A stretch of 64,000 nt of DNA from Marivirga arenosa (GTDB lineage Bacteria; Bacteroidota; Bacteroidia; Cytophagales; Cyclobacteriaceae): positions 1,118,001-1,182,000 of the forward strand of contig NZ_CP129970.2 in assembly GCF_030503895.2 (NCBI RefSeq), in the 5' to 3' direction. This document shows, one piece after another, positions 53,667 through 62,177 of this stretch. Every line of letters starts with the position of its first letter. The first letter of the stretch is position 1. The notes below the pieces were generated by a model. It saw nothing but the letters and a program-made list of their open reading frames with translations. It made no database searches and was not told the origin of the DNA. Both the position numbers and the translations under genes were made by a program.

Positions 53667-54383
53667 TTATTGGCGTCTCGTCCATATTTCATAAATAGGA
53701 TCGCCTTTACTGGAAAGGCCGGAATGATGCCAATCATCATTTTTCAATTCATAATTAAACTTTAAGCTAGCGCCTGATCTGGAATCATCACGTGAGAAAA
53801 ATTCAATATTTTCAATATACTCACCATTTTCAGTGGTATAAGTTCCTCCTCCTGTAGCCAAAAACTGTTTAGTCTCGGTATTGTAGGCAATCCATTGAAA
53901 ACGAGTGCCCGACAAAATCTTCATAGTTTTTCTTGGTTTATCAGTGTCTCTTTGCTGAATTTCTCCATTTCTTTTTCTGCCCGACATTAACCAAGCACCA
54001 TTTAAATCACCTGGAGTTCCATCATCAAGCCTTTTAAAAACTTCATCCTCTCCTGCTATTTGTAAAGTACTATCAGTTAAGATGATTTTAAATGTTATTT
54101 GCTGCCCTACGTAATTAGAACTGTCAGAATGATATTCAACCTTTTCAGTTAACCTATCATCTTCCAAGCTCCATGCTCCACCATTAGTATGAAGGAAAAT
54201 ACCTTTAGTTGCATTAAACACACATAGTGATTGAAATCCATCTGCAAAGCTTACTATACTTTTAATTGTATCTCCATTTGAATTAATCTCAGTATGTTCC
54301 CAAGAACCAATTAAGGATTGAGAATATAAATTTGTGCTAACACAAAGTATAATCAAGCACAATAATTTATTTAGATACCGCAT
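53667..54383 (-). CDS. Secreted protein with two lipocalin-like repeats
   Basis: A 238-residue exported protein with a signal peptide (about 1-21, YSQ). The mature part contains two similar halves, each starting with a G-A/S-W motif: GSWEHTEINSNGDTIK near 26 and GAWLMSGRKRNGE near 130, and each has a later RF/SLCVFN-type strand and a G-G-G-x-Y/W motif (HTNGGAWSLE and ATGGGTYTTENG). This suggests a tandem duplication of a small beta-barrel, similar to proteins annotated only as membrane or secreted protein. Function unknown. Confidence 0.75.
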   Translation of the reverse strand: MRYLNKLLCLIILCVSTNLYSQSLIGSWEHTEINSNGDTIKSIVSFADGFQSLCVFNATKGIFLHTNGGAWSLEDDRLTEKVEYHSDSSNYVGQQITFKIILTDSTLQIAGEDEVFKRLDDGTPGDLNGAWLMSGRKRNGEIQQRDTDKPRKTMKILSGTRFQWIAYNTETKQFLATGGGTYTTENGEYIENIEFFSRDDSRSGASLKFNYELKNDDWHHSGLSSKGDPIYEIWTRRQ

Positions 54384-54474
54384 ATGACTGGAGTTTTAAT
54401 GATTACATAATCAATATAACAATTTCCTCTTTCAATGGGAATTGACCTTTTCATTAAAAATAGTATATTAGGTC

Positions 54475-55101
54475 ATGCATCCCGTATTGATAATACTTAT
54501 TATTTTTATTTTACTGTTGATTTTTGGTGTTTTCTATTCACTAAATAAGAAGAAAAAAAGAGGTGAATTATTTAATCAATTTGCTAAAAATTTAGGATTC
54601 AATATTTCATTTCGAGATGAAGGACCAAACAAAGAATATACCCTTTCTGGAAATGTTAACGGATCTGAAGTTGTATACAGTGAGGATAGACTAAATGATT
54701 TCAAGATTCGAGACTTAGGTAAGGGTGATTGGACTTTAATTACTTTTAAAAATTCGCCCATTGATTTTGACTTTGAAGTGTATCTTGATAATTGGGCTAT
54801 GCAAGCAATGAAACCATTAGGTTATCAGGATATTGAAATTGGCAATGCAAAGTTTGACAAAAAATTCTTTTGTCATTCCAAAGAAGCAGAAAAACTAAAA
54901 TTAATTTTAGATGATCAAGCCCTGCAGGAGTTTTTAATTAAACTTGAGGATAGTTTTTATCAAGGTTTTGATTTCAGGAGTATTACAAAAGAGAAATATT
55001 TACAATTTTCATTCTATGGAAAAATTCGAAATCAAAAACAGCTAGATTTAATGAAAAATGTCATTGATTTTATGAGAATAATTACGGAAAAATTTAAGTG
55101 A
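54475..55101 (+). CDS. Membrane-anchored protein of unknown function
   Basis: A 208-residue protein with one N-terminal membrane helix (about 4-23), a basic stop (NKKKKRGE), and a soluble cytoplasmic alpha/beta domain (FAKNLGFNISFRD, DWTLITFKNSPIDF, FCHSKEAEKLKLIL). No known motif. It is divergent from the secreted lipocalin-like gene and convergent with the next small membrane gene with 2 bases between stops. Confidence 0.65.
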   Translation: MHPVLIILIIFILLLIFGVFYSLNKKKKRGELFNQFAKNLGFNISFRDEGPNKEYTLSGNVNGSEVVYSEDRLNDFKIRDLGKGDWTLITFKNSPIDFDFEVYLDNWAMQAMKPLGYQDIEIGNAKFDKKFFCHSKEAEKLKLILDDQALQEFLIKLEDSFYQGFDFRSITKEKYLQFSFYGKIRNQKQLDLMKNVIDFMRIITEKFK

Positions 55102-55103
55102 GC

Positions 55104-55502
55104 TTACTGATTTAAATCAATTATTTTTGAAATGCTAAACTCTATGTATATCAAAATTGAAACAATTGTCATTTCACTTATAAAATAAATAACACCTAAA
55201 ATCTCAAGTCTATCAAAATGGAGGTAAACCAGAATAGCGGTTAAGCTTATGTACATTAAATTCCCTATTGCGATAGCTCTTAAATAGTTTCTTCGATTTC
55301 TTTTCAAAAAAAAGTGACACCCTAACGAATATAAACAAAACACCGCTGCAATAATTGCCAAAGGAATCAATACTTGATATGGCATACCAATCCACTCTTG
55401 AATTAAGATGAAAATTATACCGGTGTTGATAGCAGTTAAAAATGCACCTACACCATCAATTAGGAAAATATGAGGTGCTAAGTTTTTAATTATTCCTTTC
55501 AT
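55104..55502 (-). CDS. Four-helix membrane protein of unknown function
   Basis: A 132-residue protein made of four membrane helices (about 11-34, 40-62, 77-98 and 100-124) with short basic loops (LKRNRRNYLRA). No conserved catalytic or binding motif recognised. It is at the end of a minus-strand run, 76 bases after the ChaN-like lipoprotein gene. Confidence 0.65.
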   Translation of the reverse strand: MKGIIKNLAPHIFLIDGVGAFLTAINTGIIFILIQEWIGMPYQVLIPLAIIAAVFCLYSLGCHFFLKRNRRNYLRAIAIGNLMYISLTAILVYLHFDRLEILGVIYFISEMTIVSILIYIEFSISKIIDLNQ

Positions 55503-55578
55503 GATAATAAAATTTAAATAGCTACCATGTTAAAATAACTAAAACATTAAGCTAAAGCTAACATCATCATTGAAAGAA

Positions 55579-56811
55579 CTATTTTACTTTATGGTTAAAT
55601 TTGAAAGACTTGATTTCATCTGTTACTATCATAGTATATTCTCCTTTTGGTAAGGCAAGCATTGCAGATGATCTACCTTTCTTTACTTCAGAAATATCCA
55701 TGGGAATACCTTTATGGATATCCTCCCCTTCCTTATAAGCTAGAATCATAAATGGGGGTTCAAGTTCAATTTCATCTAACTGAATATTCACTTGTTGATT
55801 TCCATTATCAAAAAGCCATTCTGGTCTGTTATTTATATATTCAGTTGTGGGGTGTAGAATCACTAAATCAGTATATGCCTGTCCTCTTTGATACTTTATT
55901 GCTTCATTATTTTGATCTATTAATACTGAGGATTCATTTATATCTATCGCTTTTAAAATTGGCGGATTTAAATCTGGATGACTCTTTTCATTATATGCTG
56001 TTTGATTAATAGTGTAAGGATCAATTCCAGTAATATCTTTTACGCGCTGAGCCATAGCCTTACCCCAATGTGGATATGGTCCTTCAAGAGCATGAGCAAA
56101 TCCACAATGAATTAAAAATTTTTCATTTGGCTTATTTTTTATCACTTGTGCAATATTATTTGCCTGTCCCTTCTCACGATCTATTTGACCTCCACCTTCG
56201 AAATTTTCATAAGCAAATACATTATACCCTAATTCCAACGCAGTTCGAACCATATTACCAAACTGAGGATCTTGAACATAATAACCTGATTCCTGAATAG
56301 GAAAACCCCGATCATTCAAAGCTGAATCTAGAGCCTTTCCATTGTTTAGTGCTTCTAATCCTAAGTTTCTATAACCTAATTTATACAGATCACTTAGTAA
56401 TGATTTAGTAAAGACTCTGTGCCTTGAATTGTGATGAGCTTCATTTATAATGACAATCTGATTTTCTTTTGCCTTTTCAAGAATGTATTCTTTAGCGTTT
56501 TTAACCGAATATCTATTATTAATTGAATCAATTTCGGCCTTAGAAACATCTGTTTTCCTAGAATGCCTTGCAGAATCCCATTTATCTATAGCATTCCTAT
56601 AATCACCATTTCTAGCAAAATCATCTGCAGAAATCTGATATCTCCAAGCCAAAGTATCCTGCTCTAGTTTATCTTCTAAAGTTGAACTTAAAGGATAAGG
56701 TGAAGAATAATCAATCTCTTTTATTTCCCTACTAAATTTTGAACAGGATACTACACTAATAACCAACAATACAAATGGAGCAGACTTCATTTTTAATGAT
56801 ACGTTCATCAT
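55579..56811 (-). CDS. ChaN/TraB-like lipoprotein
   Basis: A 410-residue protein, with a probable lipobox (VVSC) if translation starts at either the first Met or Met8. After a helical linker (about 50-110), a domain about 110-270 has IVIINEAHHNSRHRVF, LGLEALNN, VFAYENFEG and FLIHCGFAHALEG. The paired His and Glu residues resemble the ChaN/TraB/erythromycin-esterase superfamily, which binds haem or metal. The last part (270-410) is beta-rich. The substrate and role are unknown; the His-rich arrangement makes metal or haem binding plausible. Confidence 0.7.
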   Translation of the reverse strand: MMNVSLKMKSAPFVLLVISVVSCSKFSREIKEIDYSSPYPLSSTLEDKLEQDTLAWRYQISADDFARNGDYRNAIDKWDSARHSRKTDVSKAEIDSINNRYSVKNAKEYILEKAKENQIVIINEAHHNSRHRVFTKSLLSDLYKLGYRNLGLEALNNGKALDSALNDRGFPIQESGYYVQDPQFGNMVRTALELGYNVFAYENFEGGGQIDREKGQANNIAQVIKNKPNEKFLIHCGFAHALEGPYPHWGKAMAQRVKDITGIDPYTINQTAYNEKSHPDLNPPILKAIDINESSVLIDQNNEAIKYQRGQAYTDLVILHPTTEYINNRPEWLFDNGNQQVNIQLDEIELEPPFMILAYKEGEDIHKGIPMDISEVKKGRSSAMLALPKGEYTMIVTDEIKSFKFNHKVK

Positions 56812-56879
56812 AATAGAATATGTTTATTTACAATATTATGATTATCTAACTAAACAAACAGTTAAATATTGTCATTTTA

Positions 56880-57437
56880 TCATCTAATGGATGGCCAAAG
56901 CGTGTATTCCCTACTATGAACCCTTATGGGTAGCTCTGAACTGCAAACTACATTAGAGCTTATCTTATATTGGTTATTATCAGGTGTGATTACTTTTAAA
57001 TAGGAATAATTGGACCATGGCGTTATTAACCTGAACTTGCCATCTTCCTTTCTTTTTTTGGAAATAGCTAAATGTTCAATAAACTCTAATGAATCAATGT
57101 CATATTGTTTATCTTCATTAATTGTGATCTTACCACTTATTTTGTCTACAAATAGACTAAAATCTTTATTGTTGATATAATGGGATCTATGAATAAGAAA
57201 TGTAGGAATACATCCCAATAAAATAAAAGCTGAAAAATTAAAAAGAGGACCTACTATTAATGATTCTTCCCAGCTGTATCCCTTAACATAATAGGCAATA
57301 GGAATAGAAAAAAGCATTAAAAGAGGAAGCATAAGTAAATTCCTCTTTAAATATTTAAGCGACTGAAGTATATGTCTCGTATTGCTTCTATAATGTTGTT
57401 GCAAAACCTTTAATTTTTCTGCTTTAAGTTGATGCAA
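56880..57437 (-). CDS. Two-helix membrane protein of unknown function, start uncertain
   Basis: A protein of up to 185 residues with two membrane helices (about 35-50 and 61-81) and a C-terminal soluble domain (ITINEDKQYDIDSL, ITPWSNYSYLKV). The frame begins with TTG at 57437, but that TTG lies within a -7 promoter box, so the real start is likely a later TTG (around codon 12) or the ATG at codon 36. No motif recognised. Confidence 0.6.
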   Translation of the reverse strand: MHQLKAEKLKVLQQHYRSNTRHILQSLKYLKRNLLMLPLLMLFSIPIAYYVKGYSWEESLIVGPLFNFSAFILLGCIPTFLIHRSHYINNKDFSLFVDKISGKITINEDKQYDIDSLEFIEHLAISKKRKEDGKFRLITPWSNYSYLKVITPDNNQYKISSNVVCSSELPIRVHSREYTLWPSIR

Positions 57438-57442
57438 AGGTA
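57435..57442 (-). promoter_or_regulatory. -7 box overlapping the apparent start
   Basis: On the minus strand TACCTTTG matches TAnnTTTG perfectly. It covers the apparent TTG start of the gene at 56880-57437. No -33 TTG is seen at the preferred spacing. Confidence 0.42.
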
Positions 57443-57521
57443 ATTTTAATTCCTAACTGAAAGTCAGAAATTAAAATAATTTACCTTCATATACCTAAAA
57501 GATTTCTATTCAGCTTTAATA

Positions 57522-59189
57522 CTAGAATAAGCCTACAATTTCACCCTCTGAATTAACATCAATATTTTCAGATGCAGGATGGGCAGGCAATCCCGGCATT
57601 CTCATTATATCACCTGTAATAGGGATAATAAAACCTGCACCAGCAGCAATTTCTATTTCTCTTACTTTTAAAATAAAATCTTTAGGTCTTCCTAACAGTT
57701 TAGGATCATCTGAAAGAGATTTCTGTGTTTTGGCTACACATATCGGCAGTTTATCTAATTTTAAATCGTAAATTCTTTTTAAAGCAGCTCTGGCCTTTGC
57801 ACCGTATTCTACATGTTCAGCTCCATATATTTTTGTAGCTATAGTTGCAATTTTTTCCTCTACTGATTTATCCCAATCGTATAGAGGTTTAAAGTCAACA
57901 TGATTTTTTTCAATCACTTTAATAACTTCATTTCCAAGATCTAAAGCCCCTTCACCTCCTTTTGCCCATACATCTGCTACCGCTACAGGAAGCTCTTTTT
58001 TAGATGCAAAATCAGTTATAACTTTTATCTCTTCCTCATCATCCGTTTGAAACTTATTAATCGCAATGACTGGAGTAATCCCAAACTTCTGAATATTCTC
58101 CAGATGCTTTTCTAAGTTGGGTAAGCCTTTTTTAACGGCTTCAACATTAGAGTTTTTCAAATCTTGTAAATCAGCTCCACCATGATATTTTAATGCTCGA
58201 ATTGTAGCGGTTAGTACCACTGCTTTAGGCTTTAAACCGGAACTCTGACATTTAATATTAAAGAATTTCTCTCCCCCTAAATCAAATCCAAAACCAGCTT
58301 CTGTAACGGTATAATCTGATAATGACATCCCCATTTTGGTGGCTATTACCGTGTTTGTACCTTGAGCGATGTTGGCAAAAGGCCCTCCATGTATAATAGC
58401 TGGATTCCCTTCAATAGTCTGCACTAAATTTGGTTTAATGGCATCTTTTAAAAGAGCTGTCATTGCTCCTTCTGCTTTTAAGTCTCTAGCATAAATAGGT
58501 TTCTTATCAAAAGTATAGCCTACAAAAATATTACCTAGTCTTTCCTTTAGATTCTCTAAATCTTTTGACAAACAAAGAATAGCCATTATCTCCGAAGCAG
58601 CTGTAATATCGAAGCCTGTTTCTCTAGGCACTCCAGAGGTGGTGCCTCCTAAACCAATCACTACATTTCGTAAGGCTCTGTCATTTAAATCCATAACTCG
58701 CTTCCATACAACGGTACGTGGATCAATTCCTAAAGAATTGGTTTTGCTTTGAAGATTATTATCAATGATGGCAGCAAGAAGATTATGTGCTTTTTCTATT
58801 GCAGAAAAATCTCCAGTAAAATGAAGATTAATATCTTCCATAGGTAAAACTTGAGAATAGCCTCCTCCTGTAGCACCTCCTTTTATCCCAAAAACAGGAC
58901 CTAAGGATGGTTCCCTAAGCACAACAGTAGTTTGCTTCCCTAGTTTGTTAAGGCCTTCTGATAAGCCTATTGATATGGTGGTTTTACCCTCACCGGCAGG
59001 AGTGGGCGAAATAGCGGTTACTAAAATTAGCTTGCTTTTATTTAATTTCTCCTCATTAATTTTATTGAGCGGTAACTTGGCTTTATACTTACCATACATT
59101 TCAATTTCTTCAGCATTAAGGCCAAGCTTATCTGCTATTTTAGTGATGGGTTCCAGTTTGCACTGGCTTGCAATATCTAAGTCTGTCAT
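57522..59189 (-). CDS. fhs: Formate-tetrahydrofolate ligase
   Basis: A 555-residue enzyme that makes 10-formyl-THF from formate, THF and ATP. The ATP-binding loop is TPAGEGKTT (about 62-70). Other blocks are REPSLGPVFGIKGGATGGGYSQVLP (split over about 92-116), NPAIIHGGPFANIAQGTNT, TEAGFGFDLGGEKF, and the end GDIMRMPGLPAHPASENI. Full length. It supplies one-carbon units for purine synthesis (purM is 5 kb away, unlinked). It stands 64 bases downstream of the amidohydrolase gene. Confidence 0.97.
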   Translation of the reverse strand: MTDLDIASQCKLEPITKIADKLGLNAEEIEMYGKYKAKLPLNKINEEKLNKSKLILVTAISPTPAGEGKTTISIGLSEGLNKLGKQTTVVLREPSLGPVFGIKGGATGGGYSQVLPMEDINLHFTGDFSAIEKAHNLLAAIIDNNLQSKTNSLGIDPRTVVWKRVMDLNDRALRNVVIGLGGTTSGVPRETGFDITAASEIMAILCLSKDLENLKERLGNIFVGYTFDKKPIYARDLKAEGAMTALLKDAIKPNLVQTIEGNPAIIHGGPFANIAQGTNTVIATKMGMSLSDYTVTEAGFGFDLGGEKFFNIKCQSSGLKPKAVVLTATIRALKYHGGADLQDLKNSNVEAVKKGLPNLEKHLENIQKFGITPVIAINKFQTDDEEEIKVITDFASKKELPVAVADVWAKGGEGALDLGNEVIKVIEKNHVDFKPLYDWDKSVEEKIATIATKIYGAEHVEYGAKARAALKRIYDLKLDKLPICVAKTQKSLSDDPKLLGRPKDFILKVREIEIAAGAGFIIPITGDIMRMPGLPAHPASENIDVNSEGEIVGLF

Positions 59190-59253
59190 GATTTAAAAAT
59201 AGAATAATAAACTTAGATTTCAATATTGAAATTGAAATTGCTGGCTTGAAACA

Positions 59254-60684
59254 TTACTTCTCAACTAACAAATTCTCTAAATAAAAAAGGGCAGTGTACA
59301 GTAAGTTATTTCTTTCAAGTGCTTCTTGTTTTAGTAGTTCTAAAAATTCTTGAGAAAGATAGTGCCCATTTATGATAACCGCAGCAGGATTTTGGAGGGT
59401 TGAAAGATCTTCTAATGGATTATCATTTAATAAAATGAGATTAGCAATTTTAGCCTTTTCGATAGTACCCATATTGGACATTAACTCATGTGTATTAGCA
59501 GCATTTATAGTTGCTGTTTTCAGCACCTCAAAATTTGATAAGCCTGCTTCGGAATAAAATTGGAGCTCTTTATGAATTGATTTACCAGGCATTGTAACTC
59601 CGATTCCTGCATCCGTTCCGCATATTATATTTACACCCGCATCATTTAAATCTTTTACAATTTTTAAATGAAAATCATGTTGAGCTTTAATATTTGAGAC
59701 TACTGAACTATCATTTGATTTTGAGTTTTGCCATCTGTTAAATTGCGCTTCACTATCCACCATTTTTATCAATGGATTCATATAATTCATTCTGTCCTCT
59801 TGCAGTATGTTATCATCAATTAGCATTTGGTAAATATTATTATAAACAACTAAAGTGGGACAGAAATTGGCTTTACCATAATCTGCAAAATCAGAGACTA
59901 CTTCTTTAAGTTTTAAAGTATCCAATGAATAATTTAGTGGCTGTTGAACGATATCCTCTGCATGTTCAATCGACTTAATTTGATTATTAAAATGATAGGA
60001 ATACGGGACTTTCTGAGAAGGGTGAGCAATGATGTCTATATCAGAACTTTTGGCCTGATCAATTATGGCATCATAAATCTCAGGAGTTAAACCATAGTAA
60101 GTTTTTATAAAATCATAGCCTCTTTTTTTGTAATCAATAATTTTATTTGCAGCCTCTTTTGGGTTAGTAAGATTCAAATTATCATCACCTATAAATTCTG
60201 GACCTGTTAACTTAGGGCCTGAAGTATAAAAATTAGGTGAATAGATTTCTTCAGCATTTATTGACTCTTTTAATCTTAAATGCATGGGTAACCCCCATAC
60301 ATTTCTGACTGCTGTAACCCCATTTGCCAAATAAAGCCCCAATTCATATTCATCCCATACGTGAACATGCATATCAATTAATCCAGGAGCTAAAAATTTA
60401 TTGGAACCATCTATTACTTCTATACCTTCTTGTAATTGAGTTTTACTTTGAATGCTATTGATTATACCATCTTTAATAATGACAGTTTGATTTTTATAAA
60501 TAGTATCAGCAGTCATAGGGATTACATTCACATTAGATATAATCAGATCATTGGTTGAATTATGATCATCTATCTCTAAATAGCTGCTATTGTAATACTC
60601 AACTAAAAAAATAAATGAAATTGCAATTAGAAGGAGTAGTAATATCCCTGATATTAATTTGAAAAGTATTTTAAAAAATTTCAC
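59254..60684 (-). CDS. Membrane-anchored amidohydrolase
   Basis: A 476-residue protein with one N-terminal membrane helix (about 8-28). The amidohydrolase metal site is visible: HVHVW (about 107-111), YDFIKTYYG with the bridging Lys, IIAHPSQ and SIEHAED as the His ligands, and CGTDAG with the catalytic Asp. The composite N-terminal beta-sandwich (NVNVIPMTADTIYKNQTV) and C-terminal end (NLILLNDNPLEDLSTLQNPAAVI spread over about 425-447) fit imidazolonepropionase-like hydrolases. It probably cleaves a peptide or cyclic amide in the periplasm. Substrate unknown. Confidence 0.87.
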   Translation of the reverse strand: MKFFKILFKLISGILLLLLIAISFIFLVEYYNSSYLEIDDHNSTNDLIISNVNVIPMTADTIYKNQTVIIKDGIINSIQSKTQLQEGIEVIDGSNKFLAPGLIDMHVHVWDEYELGLYLANGVTAVRNVWGLPMHLRLKESINAEEIYSPNFYTSGPKLTGPEFIGDDNLNLTNPKEAANKIIDYKKRGYDFIKTYYGLTPEIYDAIIDQAKSSDIDIIAHPSQKVPYSYHFNNQIKSIEHAEDIVQQPLNYSLDTLKLKEVVSDFADYGKANFCPTLVVYNNIYQMLIDDNILQEDRMNYMNPLIKMVDSEAQFNRWQNSKSNDSSVVSNIKAQHDFHLKIVKDLNDAGVNIICGTDAGIGVTMPGKSIHKELQFYSEAGLSNFEVLKTATINAANTHELMSNMGTIEKAKIANLILLNDNPLEDLSTLQNPAAVIINGHYLSQEFLELLKQEALERNNLLYTALFYLENLLVEK

Positions 60685-60931
60685 AACTAGGTCAGATAAA
60701 AATTAACTATCTGTAATTTTAATAAAAAGTATTAAAAAAAATGCTCAAAATAGTGAAAAATAGAGACTAACAGTCCGGTTTCTAGTACTATACTACGAAT
60801 TTGTAAAATAAACCCACCTAGCGAAAGATTTCTGAATTAGACTTTATTTGCTATAGGCGTTGAGATATTATAACCTTTGGCCAGATAAAAATTAAACTAA
60901 AAATTTTTGAACTGCATTTTATTAATTTTTT

Positions 60932-61060
60932 AAAAGGAGTGTAGTACAAATAATTATCCCCCTTCCATTATATGAGTGTTCATCAAATAGCCATAAGAAT
61001 TCAAAAAAATATTCTTATAGCTTGTATTATTAACAATTTATAAGATAAAGTACTCCTTTA
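60932..61060. repeat. Nested inverted repeats
   Basis: AAAGGAGTGTAGTAC (60933-60947) is nearly the reverse complement of GTACTCCTTT (61050-61059). Between them, AGCCATAAGAAT (60989-61000) and ATTCTTATAGCT (61011-61022) form a 12-base stem with one mismatch. The nested layout recalls a small non-autonomous element or a structured RNA. Confidence 0.4.
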
Positions 61061-61076
61061 TATCTTTTGGAGGTGG

Positions 61077-61095
61077 TAGCATTTATGAAATGCTA
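61077..61095. repeat. Perfect small hairpin
   Basis: TAGCATTT (61077-61084) pairs perfectly with AAATGCTA (61088-61095) around an ATG loop, 40 bases downstream of the DUF4097-like gene stop on the minus strand. There is no T run, so it may be a 3' stabilising hairpin or a weak terminator. Confidence 0.5.
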
Positions 61096-61134
61096 ATGGT
61101 AAAAGTACTTAATTTCAAGTTTTGTAATTGTTAA

Positions 61135-62040
61135 TTACTTTGTTTTAAAAGCAATGCTTCCCATTCCTACATCTAAAATAAACTCCATGCTATTTTCAGG
61201 ATTATCTATGTAAGCTTGATTACTAAATGCATTATGACCTATCTTTTTGAAATTATCGGCCATTTTGATATTACATAAAGGAGAATCATGAATGCGAATG
61301 ATAACAGGTAACTCATCTGGAGGTAAAATTATATTTAAATTACCAGCTCCTACTGAAGCATTTATTCTACTATTAATTTTCCAGTCTTTTCCGCAATCTA
61401 TTGATAAATTACCAAAACCAACTTCTGCAATTACATCTTTTGCCATTGAATAATTTAAGTCCTCAACATAGATATTTCCAAAATTCACCTTTACGAAAAA
61501 GGTATCCATAGCAACGCTATTCATCATTTTATCAGAATACCTAAGTCTTACATCTGCACTGCCCGATTTTATTTTTAACCTTTCAATAGCCAATCTACTT
61601 AAATCAACATTGGCTTCTCCCATAAGATAATTTAAAGATAAATTAAATGTTATATGTTCTGAAAGATTGAGCTGCCACATATCGCTTGGCTTCTCATCCG
61701 AAGAAAAAATACTGCCTGCTACAGATTCAGTAAAATTTAAGCCCATATGGCTTTTGCAAGTTAGGTCAGCATCAACTTTTTGAGTGTTTTGTATTTCCTC
61801 AATTTTAAATGTACTGGCAGCAACATCATTCTCACTTGCTCCTAAAATTAATAAAGGGGCATCAGAATCAACTGAATTTAAAAAAGACTTACCCGCTTTG
61901 GTTGATACATTTAAATCTATTTTATCAATTGCTTTAGCGTGCTTAATTTCAAAGTACTTGTGCAGCTCTTGCCCTAATAGATTAATAGAAAACAATGCCA
62001 TTAATAAAAATGACATCAAAAATTGAAATACCCTATTCAT
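61135..62040 (-). CDS. Exported DUF4097-like adhesin-fold protein
   Basis: The start is placed at 62040 (MNRVFQFLMSFL...), giving a normal signal peptide ending LLGQ; an ATG seven codons upstream (62061) is also possible. The 301-residue product has repeated strands with G-N-L and G-x-G motifs (AEVGFGNLSIDCG, ASVGAGNLNIILPPDELP, VGMGSIAFK), as in DUF4097/toastrack proteins that often sit in the envelope with LiaF-like partners. No partner gene is nearby. Function unknown. Confidence 0.7.
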   Translation of the reverse strand: MNRVFQFLMSFLLMALFSINLLGQELHKYFEIKHAKAIDKIDLNVSTKAGKSFLNSVDSDAPLLILGASENDVAASTFKIEEIQNTQKVDADLTCKSHMGLNFTESVAGSIFSSDEKPSDMWQLNLSEHITFNLSLNYLMGEANVDLSRLAIERLKIKSGSADVRLRYSDKMMNSVAMDTFFVKVNFGNIYVEDLNYSMAKDVIAEVGFGNLSIDCGKDWKINSRINASVGAGNLNIILPPDELPVIIRIHDSPLCNIKMADNFKKIGHNAFSNQAYIDNPENSMEFILDVGMGSIAFKTK

Positions 62041-62088
62041 GATGAGGTAATACGGTAACATGAATCTTTTAGTTTTCTAATTAAACTT

Positions 62089-62124
62089 AAAAAGCCACTG
62101 TTTAAATATAAATAGTGGCTTTTT
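62089..62124 (-). terminator. Intrinsic terminator after dnaJ
   Basis: AAAAAGCCACT (62089-62099) pairs with AGTGGCTTTTT (62114-62124) over 11 positions with a 14-base loop. On the minus strand the T run follows the stem. It lies 53 bases after the dnaJ stop. Confidence 0.8.
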
Positions 62125-62177
62125 AACAATTTAACTTAAAAAAGTGCTTTTATATCAAATTCTGCTCAGAGTGCAAA

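Larger units (their letters stand above)
60685..61134. other. 450-base gap with several repeat structures
   Basis: No open frame looks coding. It contains a direct repeat (60690-60708 and 60879-60898), long-range and local inverted repeats (60932-61060), and a perfect 8-base-pair hairpin (61077-61095). It lies between two minus-strand genes and covers the 3' end of the DUF4097-like gene and the promoter region of the amidohydrolase gene. Confidence 0.55.
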
